Assembly (NCBI RefSeq): GCF_946221155.1
Contig: NZ_CAMIAN010000019.1
Location: 1 to 38,967 of the forward strand
Direction: 5' to 3'
DNA from: an uncultured Corynebacterium sp.
GTDB taxonomy: Bacteria; Actinomycetota; Actinomycetes; Mycobacteriales; Mycobacteriaceae
Length of the DNA: 38,967 nt
In this document: positions 23,915 through 31,884 of the stretch, piece by piece
Layout of the letters: the number at the start of each line of letters is the position of its first letter
How positions within the stretch are numbered: the first letter of the stretch is position 1
Program-made: the position numbers and the translations under genes
Notes under the pieces: generated by a model
What the model saw: only the letters and a program-made list of their open reading frames with translations
What the model was told of the DNA's origin: nothing
Databases searched by the model: none

Positions 23915-26900
23915 TTACTGTGCGCCTGGTGCGCCAGGAGCCCCTGGAGCGCCGGGGACGATGTTGGTCAGCTTAATCGGACCGCCATCGTTGGTCGGCT
24001 GTGCTGGCTGTGCCGGTTGTGCTGGCTGCGCCGGAGCTGTTTCTGCCGGGGCTTCTTCGGCCTGCGCGGTTTCAGCCTGCTCAGCTTCGGTTTGCTCAGC
24101 TTCGGCCTGGGTCTCTTCGGCCGGAGCCTCCGTCTGCTGATCTTCCGCCGGGGCTGCCGGGGCGGCAGCTGCAGCCGGAGCTGCTGGGGCTGCGGGAGCC
24201 GGTGCGCCCGGTGCACCCGGAGCGGTAGCGGTCAGCTTAATCGGGCCACCATCCTGTGCGGGCTGAGCCGCCGGGGTTGCCTGCTCTGCCGGAGCGGACG
24301 GAGCAGCGGGTGCAGCTGGGGCTGCCTGTGGAGCCTCAGCGGCCTCGGTCTCGGCCTCAGCCGGAGTGGCGTCCTGAGCTTCTGCCTGGTCCGAGTCGTC
24401 GGAGGCAGCGGCTGCAGCAGCGCCAGCGCCCACTGCGGTGGCACCTGCACCAGCGGCGGCAGCAGGAGCTGCGGCCGGAGCTGCAGGAGCACCCGGGGCA
24501 CCAGGGGCGCCCGGAGCGGTAGCGGTCAGCTTAATCGGGCCACCATCCTGTGCGGGCTGAGCCGCCGGGGTTGCCTGCTCTGCCGGAGCGGACGGAGCAG
24601 CGGGTGCAGCTGGGGCTGCCTGTGGAGCCTCAGCGGCCTCGGTCTCGGCCTCAGCCGGAGTGGCGTCCTGAGCTTCTGCCTGGTCCGAGTCGTCGGAGGC
24701 AGCGGCTGCAGCAGCGCCAGCGCCCACTGCGGTGGCACCTGCACCAGCGGCGGCAGCAGGAGCTGCGGCCGGAGCTGCAGGAGCACCCGGGGCGCCAGGT
24801 GCGCCCGGAGCGGTGGCGTTCAGCTTGATCGGCCCACCATCCTGAGCCGGCTGGGCTGCCGGTGCAGCTGGGGAAGCCTGCTCAGCCTTCGGGGCCTCTG
24901 CTGCCTTGTTGGACTCAGCAGACGGTGCAGCAGGTGCAGACGGAGCACTAGGTGCGCCCGGTGCAGCAGGAGCGCCAGGGGCAGCCGGAGCGCCAGCAGA
25001 CGGTGCAGCAGGTGCAGACGGAGCACTAGGTGCGCCCGGTGCAGCAGGAGCGCCAGGGGCAGCCGGAGCGCCAGCAGACGGTGCAGCAGGTGCAGACGGA
25101 GCACTAGGTGCGCCCGGAGCGGCAGGTGCGCCAGGGGCAGCCGGAGCGCCAGGGGCAGCCGGAGCGCCAGCAGAAGGTGCGCTAGGTGCACCCGGGGCTG
25201 CCGGAGCACCAGCAGACGGTGCAGCAGGTGCGGACGGAGCGCTAGGTGCACCCGGCGCAGCCGGAGCACTCGGGGCAGCTGCAGCAGCACCCGCAGCGGC
25301 AGCTCCGCCAGCAGCAGCCGCGCCACCAGCGGCGGCAGCAGCTTCCTTCTTCTTAGCCTCTTCAGCCTTGCGCTTCTTTTCCTCGGCAGCCTTCTTCTTG
25401 GCTTCTTCCTCGGCCTTGCGCTCGGCTTCCTCGCGGGCCAACTTCTCCTCGTCTACCCAGCCGCGCTCAGGCGCAACCAGGAACTCCGGAGATTTCGGTG
25501 CAGGCAGCTCGCCGTCGACCAGGACGGACTCGCGGAACATCTGGGCGATATCCAGAACCTGGGTGCGGTCTGCCTTGTTCTCGATCTCGGACTGACGGTT
25601 GTTCACACCGTCGGTCATCATCGTCTTACAGAACGGGCAGCCGATAGCGATGGCGTCCGAGCCGGTGGCCAGAGCCTCGTCCGTACGGTTCAGGTTGATG
25701 CGCTCGCCCAGGTGCTCTTCCATCCACATGCGGGCACCACCGGCACCACAGCAGAAGCCGGTATTGCGGTTGCGCTCCATCTCCACCAGGTTGGCGCCGG
25801 AAGCACCGATCAGCTCACGCGGAGCCTCGAAGACCTTGTTGTGGCGGCCCAGGAAGCAAGGATCGTGGTAGGTAACCTGGCGGCCGTTCTGCGGCGCGGA
25901 AACCGGCTCCAGGCGACCCTCGCGGATCAGCTTGTTCAGCAGCTGGGTGTGGTGAACCACCTGGTAGTTACCACCCAGCTCCGGGTACTCGTTGCGCAGA
26001 GTGTTGAAGCAGTGCGCACAGGTCACAACGATCTTGCGCTGCTTCGGCGGCACGCCCTCGAAGGCGTTGTCCAGAATTTCGATGTTCTGCTCTGCCAGCA
26101 TCTGGAAGAGGAACTCGTTACCGGCGCGGCGGGCAGAGTCACCAGTACAGCCCTCACCTTCGCCCAGCACGGCGTACTTCACACCGGCGGTGTACAGCAG
26201 GTCGGCAACAGCGCGGGTGGTCTTCACCGCGTTGTCGTCGTACACGCCAGCACAGCCAACCCAGAAGAGGTACTCGGTGTCGTCGAAGTTCTCGATGTCC
26301 TCACCGAAGACCGGCACCTCGATGCCGTCTGCCTTGGCCTTTTCAATCCAGTCGGAGCGCTTGTTGTTGTTCTGGCCCCACGGGTTGCCCTTGGTTTCCA
26401 GGTTCTTGAACAGGCCACCCAGCTCGGTCGGGAAGTCAGACTCCACCAGCACCTGGTAACGGCGCATGTCGACGATGTGGTCGATGTGCTCGATGTCCAC
26501 CGGGCACTGCTCCACACAGGCACCACAGTTGGTGCAGGACCACAGCACGTCGGGGTCGATTACGCCCATCTCGCCCGCAGCAACCAGCTGCAGCAACGGC
26601 ATGTCCGCGTGGGCGTCAACAGAAGGATCGTCCAGAACGGCAGTGTCGGCAGCCTCGCCGGAGAACATGCCACCTGCGTGAGCCTCGTCCTTACGGGCGG
26701 CCTTCAGGTACGGCGCGGACTCGATGGCGTGGTCGCGCAGGTTGGTGATCAGTAGCTTCGGGCTCAGCGGCTTCGCGGTGTTCCAAGCCGGGCACTGCTC
26801 CTGGCAGCGGCCACACTCGGTACACGAGGTGAAGTCCATCCAGCCCTTCCAGGTGAAGTCGTCGATCTTGCCAACGCCGATCGAGTCTTCCTCCGGGTCT

Positions 26901-27760
26901 GCGTTTTCCATCGTCAGCATGCGGCCACCGGAGGTCAGCGGCTTCGCTGCGCCCAGTGCGTTACGGCCGTCGGAGTTGCGCTTCAGGAAGATGTTGAAGA
27001 ACGCCATGAAGCGGTGCCAGGCAACGCCCCACTTGACGTTCTGGCCCACGATGAACAGCCAGATCATGCCGGACAGCAGCTTGATCAGCGCGAAGATGGA
27101 GACCAGCAGCGGGGATTCCGGCAGGATCTTGGCCAGCTGCATGGTGAAGAAGTCGGTGGCCGCGTGGCCGCCCTCGTAGCTGGCGAAGGTGGCGATCTTG
27201 GAGGCCTTTACGAACATCATGCCCAGGCCCTCGATCAGCACGACGGCCTCAACGAAGTAAGCAGCGCCGGAGTTGGAGCCGTAGAAGCGGGCCTTCTTGT
27301 CCTTGTCGCCAATCTTCTGGCGAATGATGATCAGCGTGATAATGCCGATGACGGTGCCCAGTCCCAGCAGCTCGTCCACGAAGTGGTAAACGCCCCAGCC
27401 ACCGATGATGGGCCAGCCGCCTTCGGGGTCGAAGATCTGAATGTAGGCCTCGAACCACACCATGGCTCCCAGCAGGAAGCCGACCATAACGAGCCAGTGG
27501 GCGATTGCCACGCCTGGCTTCTTGGCCATCTTGGTGTGACCGACGATCTCCTTGATCAGGTTCATCAGTCGGCCGGCGGGGTTATCTGTCCTCTTCAGTG
27601 CCGGTTGGCCCAGTCGGATCGTGGTAAAGATCTGCGCCGCGCCGCGGATGAAGAACACCCAGGCGGGGAGGGATAGCAGTGCGCCAATGATGCCCAGTGG
27701 GACGGTGATGCCCCAGGGGATATCGGATGACGTCGCCTGCCCTGCTGCCAGCAGGTACAT
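23915..27760 (-). CDS. etfD: EtfD-type membrane Fe-S oxidoreductase with a giant Ala/Pro-rich tail
   Basis: This 1281-residue protein has an EtfD (Rv0338c) core. In mycobacteria that protein passes electrons from acyl-CoA dehydrogenases via ETF to menaquinone and is needed for fatty-acid oxidation. Five or six TMs occupy residues about 1-260 (for example IAHWLVMVGFLLGAMVWF). Two 4Fe-4S motifs follow: CTECGRCQEQCP near 313 and CTNCGACVEQCP near 409. CCG-domain motifs include CAHCFNTLRNEYPELGG and CCGAGGARMW (near 669). A Lys/Glu/Ala coiled coil spans about 772-812. The last 470 residues are Ala/Pro/Gly repeats containing four (D)GGPIKL motifs, one at the very C-terminus; the usual family length is about 880. 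The ATG at 27760 has GAGGAG 7 bases upstream. Confidence 0.92.
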   Translation of the reverse strand: MYLLAAGQATSSDIPWGITVPLGIIGALLSLPAWVFFIRGAAQIFTTIRLGQPALKRTDNPAGRLMNLIKEIVGHTKMAKKPGVAIAHWLVMVGFLLGAMVWFEAYIQIFDPEGGWPIIGGWGVYHFVDELLGLGTVIGIITLIIIRQKIGDKDKKARFYGSNSGAAYFVEAVVLIEGLGMMFVKASKIATFASYEGGHAATDFFTMQLAKILPESPLLVSIFALIKLLSGMIWLFIVGQNVKWGVAWHRFMAFFNIFLKRNSDGRNALGAAKPLTSGGRMLTMENADPEEDSIGVGKIDDFTWKGWMDFTSCTECGRCQEQCPAWNTAKPLSPKLLITNLRDHAIESAPYLKAARKDEAHAGGMFSGEAADTAVLDDPSVDAHADMPLLQLVAAGEMGVIDPDVLWSCTNCGACVEQCPVDIEHIDHIVDMRRYQVLVESDFPTELGGLFKNLETKGNPWGQNNNKRSDWIEKAKADGIEVPVFGEDIENFDDTEYLFWVGCAGVYDDNAVKTTRAVADLLYTAGVKYAVLGEGEGCTGDSARRAGNEFLFQMLAEQNIEILDNAFEGVPPKQRKIVVTCAHCFNTLRNEYPELGGNYQVVHHTQLLNKLIREGRLEPVSAPQNGRQVTYHDPCFLGRHNKVFEAPRELIGASGANLVEMERNRNTGFCCGAGGARMWMEEHLGERINLNRTDEALATGSDAIAIGCPFCKTMMTDGVNNRQSEIENKADRTQVLDIAQMFRESVLVDGELPAPKSPEFLVAPERGWVDEEKLAREEAERKAEEEAKKKAAEEKKRKAEEAKKKEAAAAAGGAAAAGGAAAAGAAAAAPSAPAAPGAPSAPSAPAAPSAGAPAAPGAPSAPSAGAPAAPGAPAAPGAPAAPGAPSAPSAPAAPSAGAPAAPGAPAAPGAPSAPSAPAAPSAGAPAAPGAPAAPGAPSAPSAPAAPSAESNKAAEAPKAEQASPAAPAAQPAQDGGPIKLNATAPGAPGAPGAPAAPAAAPAAAAGAGATAVGAGAAAAAASDDSDQAEAQDATPAEAETEAAEAPQAAPAAPAAPSAPAEQATPAAQPAQDGGPIKLTATAPGAPGAPGAPAAPAAAPAAAAGAGATAVGAGAAAAAASDDSDQAEAQDATPAEAETEAAEAPQAAPAAPAAPSAPAEQATPAAQPAQDGGPIKLTATAPGAPGAPAPAAPAAPAAAAAPAAPAEDQQTEAPAEETQAEAEQTEAEQAETAQAEEAPAETAPAQPAQPAQPAQPTNDGGPIKLTNIVPGAPGAPGAPGAQ
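24221..24808 (-). repeat. Two 294-bp tandem copies inside etfD
   Basis: Copy 1 (24221-24514) and copy 2 (24515-24808) differ by two bases near their ends as I read them. Each encodes 98 residues with a GGPIKLTATAPGAPGAP stretch and an acidic SDDSDQAEAQD patch. The length is a multiple of three, so the frame is kept. A diverged third start follows at 24809. Confidence 0.92.
24921..25220 (-). repeat. 78-bp tandem repeats inside etfD
   Basis: The word GACGGTGCAG recurs at 24921, 24999 and 25077 with an exact 78-bp period, encoding 26-residue Ala/Pro/Gly/Ser units (APGAPSAPSAPAAPSAG type). Units to the right are shuffled but related. The repeats stay in frame. Confidence 0.85.
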
Positions 27761-27791
27761 GTGAAGCTCCTCGCAAGTCCAGTTATGTATG

Positions 27792-27803
27792 AAGTAATTA
27801 CTT
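27792..27803. promoter_or_regulatory. 12-bp palindrome in the etfD promoter region
   Basis: AAGTAATTACTT is a perfect palindrome 32 bases upstream of the etfD ATG, next to a TACATAACT stretch that could hold a -10. This is a typical place for a repressor operator. The rest of the 152-bp gap (27761-27912) has no gene. Confidence 0.35.
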
Positions 27804-27872
27804 ACTGGGGCAGATTAGCAGGGAGTGGAGCTATTTTTGAACTTTTCTAAATCCCGGTTGACCTGGGGTGGA

Positions 27873-27912
27873 GCAGGCGTTGACCTGCCGAAATAGGCAA
27901 CATTTGTGTTGC
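27873..27912 (-). terminator. Two small hairpins after the alpha/beta hydrolase gene
   Basis: GCAACA (27897-27902) pairs with TGTTGC (27907-27912) directly after the stop codon. GCAGG (27873-27877) pairs with CCTGC (27884-27888) further on. Stems are short and the T tract is poor, so termination is uncertain. Confidence 0.35.
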
Positions 27913-28866
27913 TTAAATGCGGCTGGCAATCCCGATCTGTTCGCGCCGCGCCGCCTTACCCGCACGGGTATTGCCGAGGTGGTGCATGTGCTGCTCACCA
28001 CGCGCGACGTTGAGGTTCGCGGTGAGTCCTTGTTCCTTTATTGCTGACGCCCACTCCTCCACGTCTGGCAGTGAAATATCGCGGTCACCGCAGTAGAGCG
28101 TGATTTCGGAGCCTCCGAAGGCTCCCCGGAGCTGGTCGGAGGTGAGGTGCAGGGGGCTCACCCGCGGATCCTCCGTAGGGATCTCACCCGCCCACAGCGC
28201 GCCCTGGCGGCGCAGCTGCACAGGGTTGAGGATTGCATCTTTCGGCTCGAAGTCGGGGATGCGCGGATTTGCCAGGTCCATGTCCAGCCACGGGGCATTC
28301 AAGATGACGCGTGCTGGCGGCTCATGTGGCTGTGCGTGTTCGGGGGTAGCGGCGAGGGCAGACAGCGCCAGGCCGCCGCCTGCTGAATCCCCAATTATGG
28401 TGATGTTTTTGGCACCATGTTCGGTCACAAGCTGCTCGTAGCAGCGGCGGATCAGCGGCAGCGCCTCCGCGTAGTTGTGTTCGGGCAGTAGTCCGTAGAG
28501 GGGGATGTCCACCCGCACGCCGGCGTCCGCCAGCTGGGCGATGAAGTCCCAGTTGCGCTGCTTGATGGGGTTTACGAACCCGCCGGGCAGCACATATAGA
28601 ACGGCCTTTGTTGCCGCCTGCGCGGGGGAAAGCTCCGTGATTGCTGCTGTGTGCGGGTCGTAATCTCCCGTGGCGCCTGCGCCCCCAAACTCCATGGGGG
28701 CCACCGAGTAGACGGTGAACTGGGCGGAATCGCCCTCCGTGCGTTCGCTGACTGCAAAGTGTTGGCGCAGGGAATGCGGCGGTTCGGCTGGGGTTGGTGG
28801 GGTGGAGGAGGTGGCGTCATTACCCGTTCCGGAAGAACGGCCAACCAGGCGTTTGAGGAAAGACAT
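27913..28866 (-). CDS. Alpha/beta hydrolase of the HSL-like esterase family
   Basis: This 317-residue serine hydrolase probably acts on acyl or acetyl esters. The nucleophile Ser is in GDSAGGGLALSAL. The acid is probably the Asp in YCGDRDISLPDVEEW, and the His lies in GEQHMHHLG near the C-terminus. The oxyanion HGGG of the family is replaced by LPGGFVNP, which is less usual. The N-terminus is Ser/Thr/Pro-rich with no signal peptide. I chose ATG 28866; the frame is open to 28950 but those codons lie in the dnaK control region. It is divergent from dnaK with 223 bp between starts. Confidence 0.82.
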   Translation of the reverse strand: MSFLKRLVGRSSGTGNDATSSTPPTPAEPPHSLRQHFAVSERTEGDSAQFTVYSVAPMEFGGAGATGDYDPHTAAITELSPAQAATKAVLYVLPGGFVNPIKQRNWDFIAQLADAGVRVDIPLYGLLPEHNYAEALPLIRRCYEQLVTEHGAKNITIIGDSAGGGLALSALAATPEHAQPHEPPARVILNAPWLDMDLANPRIPDFEPKDAILNPVQLRRQGALWAGEIPTEDPRVSPLHLTSDQLRGAFGGSEITLYCGDRDISLPDVEEWASAIKEQGLTANLNVARGEQHMHHLGNTRAGKAARREQIGIASRI

Positions 28867-28906
28867 GGGCACAATTCTAGCTTTTTTGAAAAAAGTTGAG
28901 CCGAGT

Positions 28907-28933
28907 GGGAACAACTTTGAACAGGGATGAGTT
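28907..28933 (+). promoter_or_regulatory. SigH-type heat/oxidative-stress promoter of dnaK
   Basis: GGGAACA (28907-28913) and GTT (28931-28933) are separated by 17 bases, matching the actinobacterial SigH pattern GGAAYA-N17-GTT. Transcription would start near 28943 and run through the HAIR element. Confidence 0.65.
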
Positions 28934-28950
28934 GTATGGGGTGTGAGCAA

Positions 28951-28971
28951 GTTGAGTGAGACTAACTCAAG
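28951..28971 (+). promoter_or_regulatory. HAIR element (HspR operator) upstream of dnaK
   Basis: GTTGAGT-N7-ACTCAAG differs from the HspR consensus CTTGAGT-N7-ACTCAAG only in the first base. HspR is encoded in this window at 35892. Binding here should repress dnaK-grpE. Confidence 0.85.
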
Positions 28972-28976
28972 TCAGC

Positions 28977-29006
28977 TTGACTAGGCGCGAAAAACGCGGA
29001 TACTGG
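28977..29006 (+). promoter_or_regulatory. Possible vegetative promoter of dnaK
   Basis: TTGACT (28977-28982) and TACTGG (29001-29006) are separated by 18 bases, just downstream of the first HAIR. A second option is TTGAGT (29026-29031) with TAGATT (29051-29056), which overlaps the second HAIR-like site. Confidence 0.4.
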
Positions 29007-29024
29007 TTGGCAGAGACGGGCGAA

Positions 29025-29045
29025 GTTGAGTCCGCTCGACTAAGG
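29025..29045 (+). promoter_or_regulatory. Second, degenerate HAIR-like element upstream of dnaK
   Basis: GTTGAGT-N7-ACTAAGG keeps the 7-base spacer and has three mismatches to the HAIR consensus. It starts 74 bases after the first HAIR. Confidence 0.55.
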
Positions 29046-29089
29046 CTCGATAGATTTTATTCGCCCCAGAAACAATAGGAGGAACTGAT

Positions 29090-30952
29090 ATGGGACGCGC
29101 AGTAGGAATTGACTTGGGCACCACCAACTCTGTGGTGTCTGTTCTGGAAGGCGGCGAGGCAAAGGTCATCGCCAACTCTGAGGGATCCCGTACCACCCCG
29201 TCCATCGTGGCTTTCGCCAAGAACGGCGAGGTGCTGGTTGGCCAGTCCGCCAAGAACCAGGCGGTAGCCAACGTGGATCGCACCATCCGCTCCGTTAAGC
29301 GCCACATGGGCACGGACTGGAAGATCTCCATCGACGACAAGGAGTACACCGCTCCGGAAATCTCCGCACGTACCCTGCAGAAGCTGAAGAGGGACGCGGA
29401 GAGCTACCTGGGTGAGGATGTAACCGACGCGGTCATCACCGTCCCCGCCTACTTCAACGATGCACAGCGCCAGGCAACCAAGGACGCTGGCCAGATCGCC
29501 GGCCTGAACGTCCTGCGCATCGTCAACGAGCCGACCGCAGCCGCCCTGGCCTATGGCCTGGAGAAGGGCGACAAGGAGCAGACCATCCTGGTATTCGACC
29601 TGGGTGGCGGTACCTTCGACGTCTCCCTGCTGGAGATTGGCGACGGCGTGGTCGAGGTTCGCGCAACCGCCGGCGACAACGAGCTGGGTGGCGACGACTG
29701 GGATCAGCGCATCGTCGACTGGCTGGCTGACAAGTTCAAGACGAGCCACGGCGTGGACCTGACCAAGGACAAGATGGCTCTGCAGCGCCTGCGCGAGGCA
29801 GCGGAGAAGGCCAAGATCGAGCTGTCCAGCTCCCAGCAGGCCTCCATCAACCTGCCGTACATCACGGTGGACGAGGACAAGAACCCGCTGTTCCTGGACG
29901 AGACCCTGACCCGCACCGAGTTCCAGAAGATCACCCAGGATCTGCTGGACCGCACCAAGGCTCCGTTCCAGGCAGTACTGAAGGACGCGGAAATCAGCGT
30001 GAACGAGATCGACCACGTTGTGCTGGTCGGCGGCTCCACTCGTATGGTTGCCGTCTCCGAGCTGGTCACCGAGCTGACCGGCGGCAAGGAGCCCAACAAG
30101 GGTGTTAACCCGGACGAGGTTGTGGCCGTAGGTGCTGCCCTGCAGGCCGGCGTGCTGCGCGGTGAGGTTAAGGACGTGCTGCTGCTGGACGTCACCCCGC
30201 TGTCCCTGGGTATCGAGACCAAGGGTGGCGTGATGACCAAGCTGATCGAGCGCAACACCACCATCCCAACGAAGCGTTCCGAGACCTTCACCACCGCTGA
30301 GGACAGCCAGCCCAGCGTACAGATCCAGGTATTCCAGGGTGAACGCGAGATGGCTGCGCACAACAAGCTGCTCGGCTCCTTCGAGCTGGCGGGCATTGCT
30401 CCGGCACCGCGCGGCGTTCCGCAGATCGAGGTCACCTTCGATATTGACGCCAACGGCATCGTCTCCGTATCCGCAAAGGACAAGGCCACCGGTAAGGAGA
30501 ACACGATCAAGATCCAGGACGGCTCCGGCCTGTCCCAGGAGGAGATCGACCGCATGGTCAAGGATGCTGAGACTCACGCGGAAGAGGACAAGAAGCGCCG
30601 CGAGGAGCAGGAAGTCCGCAACTCCGCAGAGTCCATGGCTTACCAGACCCGTAAGTTCGTCGAGGACAACAAGGACAAGGTCAGCGAGGACACCCAGAAC
30701 AAGGTCGAGGAAGCAGCCAAGGCTGTTGACGAGGCTCTGAAGGGTGACGACATTGAGGCCATCAAGGATGCAGTGGAGAAGCTGAACGCTGAGTCCCAGG
30801 AGATGGGCAAGGCAATCTACGAGGCAGAGGCAGCTGCCGGCGCTGAGGGTGCTGGTGCAGCCGACGCAGGCTCCGCCGCAAACGATGACCCGAACGTTGT
30901 GGACGCCGAGGTTGTCGACGAGGACACTTCCGCAGAGGATGATAAGAAGTAA
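29090..30952 (+). CDS. dnaK: Chaperone DnaK (Hsp70)
   Basis: This 620-residue Hsp70 is the ATP-dependent cytosolic chaperone working with GrpE and DnaJ. The ATPase domain begins GRAVGIDLGTTNSVVSVLEGG. Phosphate-loop and connect motifs include VFDLGGGTFDVSLLEIGDG and VVLVGGSTRMVAVSELV. The substrate-binding domain starts near KDVLLLDVTPLSLGIET, and the lid ends in an Ala/Gly-rich then acidic tail. The ATG at 29090 has AGGAGG 7 bases upstream. Its TAA overlaps the grpE ATG by one base. It is controlled by a SigH-type promoter and HAIR element(s). Confidence 0.97.
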   Translation: MGRAVGIDLGTTNSVVSVLEGGEAKVIANSEGSRTTPSIVAFAKNGEVLVGQSAKNQAVANVDRTIRSVKRHMGTDWKISIDDKEYTAPEISARTLQKLKRDAESYLGEDVTDAVITVPAYFNDAQRQATKDAGQIAGLNVLRIVNEPTAAALAYGLEKGDKEQTILVFDLGGGTFDVSLLEIGDGVVEVRATAGDNELGGDDWDQRIVDWLADKFKTSHGVDLTKDKMALQRLREAAEKAKIELSSSQQASINLPYITVDEDKNPLFLDETLTRTEFQKITQDLLDRTKAPFQAVLKDAEISVNEIDHVVLVGGSTRMVAVSELVTELTGGKEPNKGVNPDEVVAVGAALQAGVLRGEVKDVLLLDVTPLSLGIETKGGVMTKLIERNTTIPTKRSETFTTAEDSQPSVQIQVFQGEREMAAHNKLLGSFELAGIAPAPRGVPQIEVTFDIDANGIVSVSAKDKATGKENTIKIQDGSGLSQEEIDRMVKDAETHAEEDKKRREEQEVRNSAESMAYQTRKFVEDNKDKVSEDTQNKVEEAAKAVDEALKGDDIEAIKDAVEKLNAESQEMGKAIYEAEAAAGAEGAGAADAGSAANDDPNVVDAEVVDEDTSAEDDKK

Positions 30953-31599
30953 TGGCTGAAGATCTGAATCAGGACCCGGGCGCCCCGGAGAACACCGACC
31001 CGGAGGCAACCTCGGCCGAAAGTGCCGAAGCTGCCGCCGCGGAAGCCGCTGAGGCGCAAGGGATCGACGAGGGTCTGGTTGACGGTGCTGGGGTTGACGG
31101 TGCTGCTGAGGCTGTTGCGGCTGATGCTGAGGGCGTCAATCCCGACGAAGCCGAGGTTGCCGAGGTGACGGCCGAGGTAGACAACGGCATCGAGGCCGAG
31201 CTGGCCGAACGTACCGAGGACCTGCAGCGTGTGACGGCGGAGTACACCAACTACCGCCGCCGCGTGGAACGTGACCGCGCGAGCGTGATCACCGGCGCGA
31301 AGGCTGAAGTGGCCGCCGAGCTGCTGCCGATCTTGGACGACCTGGAGATGGCAGAACAGCACGGCGACCTGACCGGGCCGCTGAAGTCCATGTCGGACAA
31401 GCTGCAGTCTGTGATGGTGTCCATGAAGGTGGAGAAGTTCGGTGAGGAAGGCGACGAGTTCGACCCGAACTGCCACGAGGCTGTGCAGGATACGAGCAGT
31501 GGCGACGACAAGGTGCTGGCCACCATCCTCCGCCGCGGCTACCGCCTGGGCGACCGGGTTCTGCGGAACGCGATGGTCATTATCGGTGACCCGCAGTAG
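30952..31599 (+). CDS. grpE: Nucleotide exchange factor GrpE
   Basis: This 215-residue co-chaperone releases ADP from DnaK. The first 75 residues are acidic and Ala/Glu-rich. The coiled-coil dimerisation helix follows (LAERTEDLQRVTAEYTNYRRRVERDR), then LLPILDDLEMAEQHG and the beta-wing region ending LRRGYRLGDRVLRNAMVIIG. The start codon shares its A with the dnaK stop, so translation is coupled. A hairpin terminator 54 bases after its stop ends the dnaK-grpE transcript before dnaJ, unlike the continuous dnaK-grpE-dnaJ-hspR operon known in relatives. Confidence 0.95.
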   Translation: MAEDLNQDPGAPENTDPEATSAESAEAAAAEAAEAQGIDEGLVDGAGVDGAAEAVAADAEGVNPDEAEVAEVTAEVDNGIEAELAERTEDLQRVTAEYTNYRRRVERDRASVITGAKAEVAAELLPILDDLEMAEQHGDLTGPLKSMSDKLQSVMVSMKVEKFGEEGDEFDPNCHEAVQDTSSGDDKVLATILRRGYRLGDRVLRNAMVIIGDPQ

Positions 31600-31652
31600 T
31601 CTGACCTGCAGTAGTTTTTAGGCGCTGGTCCCAGGGATGGCGTTAGGTACAG

Positions 31653-31686
31653 AGAGCTCCATGGCTTATGCTGTGGGGCTCTTTTT
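31653..31686 (+). terminator. Rho-independent terminator after grpE
   Basis: AGAGCTCCA (31653-31661) pairs with TGGGGCTCT (31674-31682) with one G.T wobble, around a 12-base loop, followed by TTTTT. It separates dnaK-grpE from everything downstream. Confidence 0.8.
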
Positions 31687-31884
31687 GTGTGGGGTGTATT
31701 TGCGAAGGGGCAGGTAGGGGCCAACACTTAGAGCATGTGTTCGATTATGGAAGTTTTTTTGGAGGGGTTGTCCGGAGCGTTTTCTATGCTGATCGCGTAC
31801 GGAAAACCACGGGACACAAGCCGCGGAATTTGGGCCACAGCGCACGAGCCGCGAAACACTGGGGACTTCCATCATCGAAGGGGA

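Noticed and set aside
24221..25220. Tandem repeats considered as a CRISPR array
   Set aside because: Units are contiguous, in frame and coding inside etfD, without spacers.
24017..26755. A 912-codon plus-strand open frame opposite etfD
   Set aside because: It is the antisense of Ala/Pro/Gly-rich repeats (Cys/Ser/Arg-rich nonsense sequence); the minus strand encodes the clear Fe-S protein with a ribosome site.
29057..31009. A 650-codon minus-strand frame opposite dnaK
   Set aside because: This is a known artefact of strong codon bias in dnaK genes; no family motif and no ribosome site.
31735..31884. N-terminal extension of the HNH protein from ATG 31735
   Set aside because: No ribosome site at 31735, and AAGGGG precedes the ATGs at 31885/31888; kept only as an alternative start.
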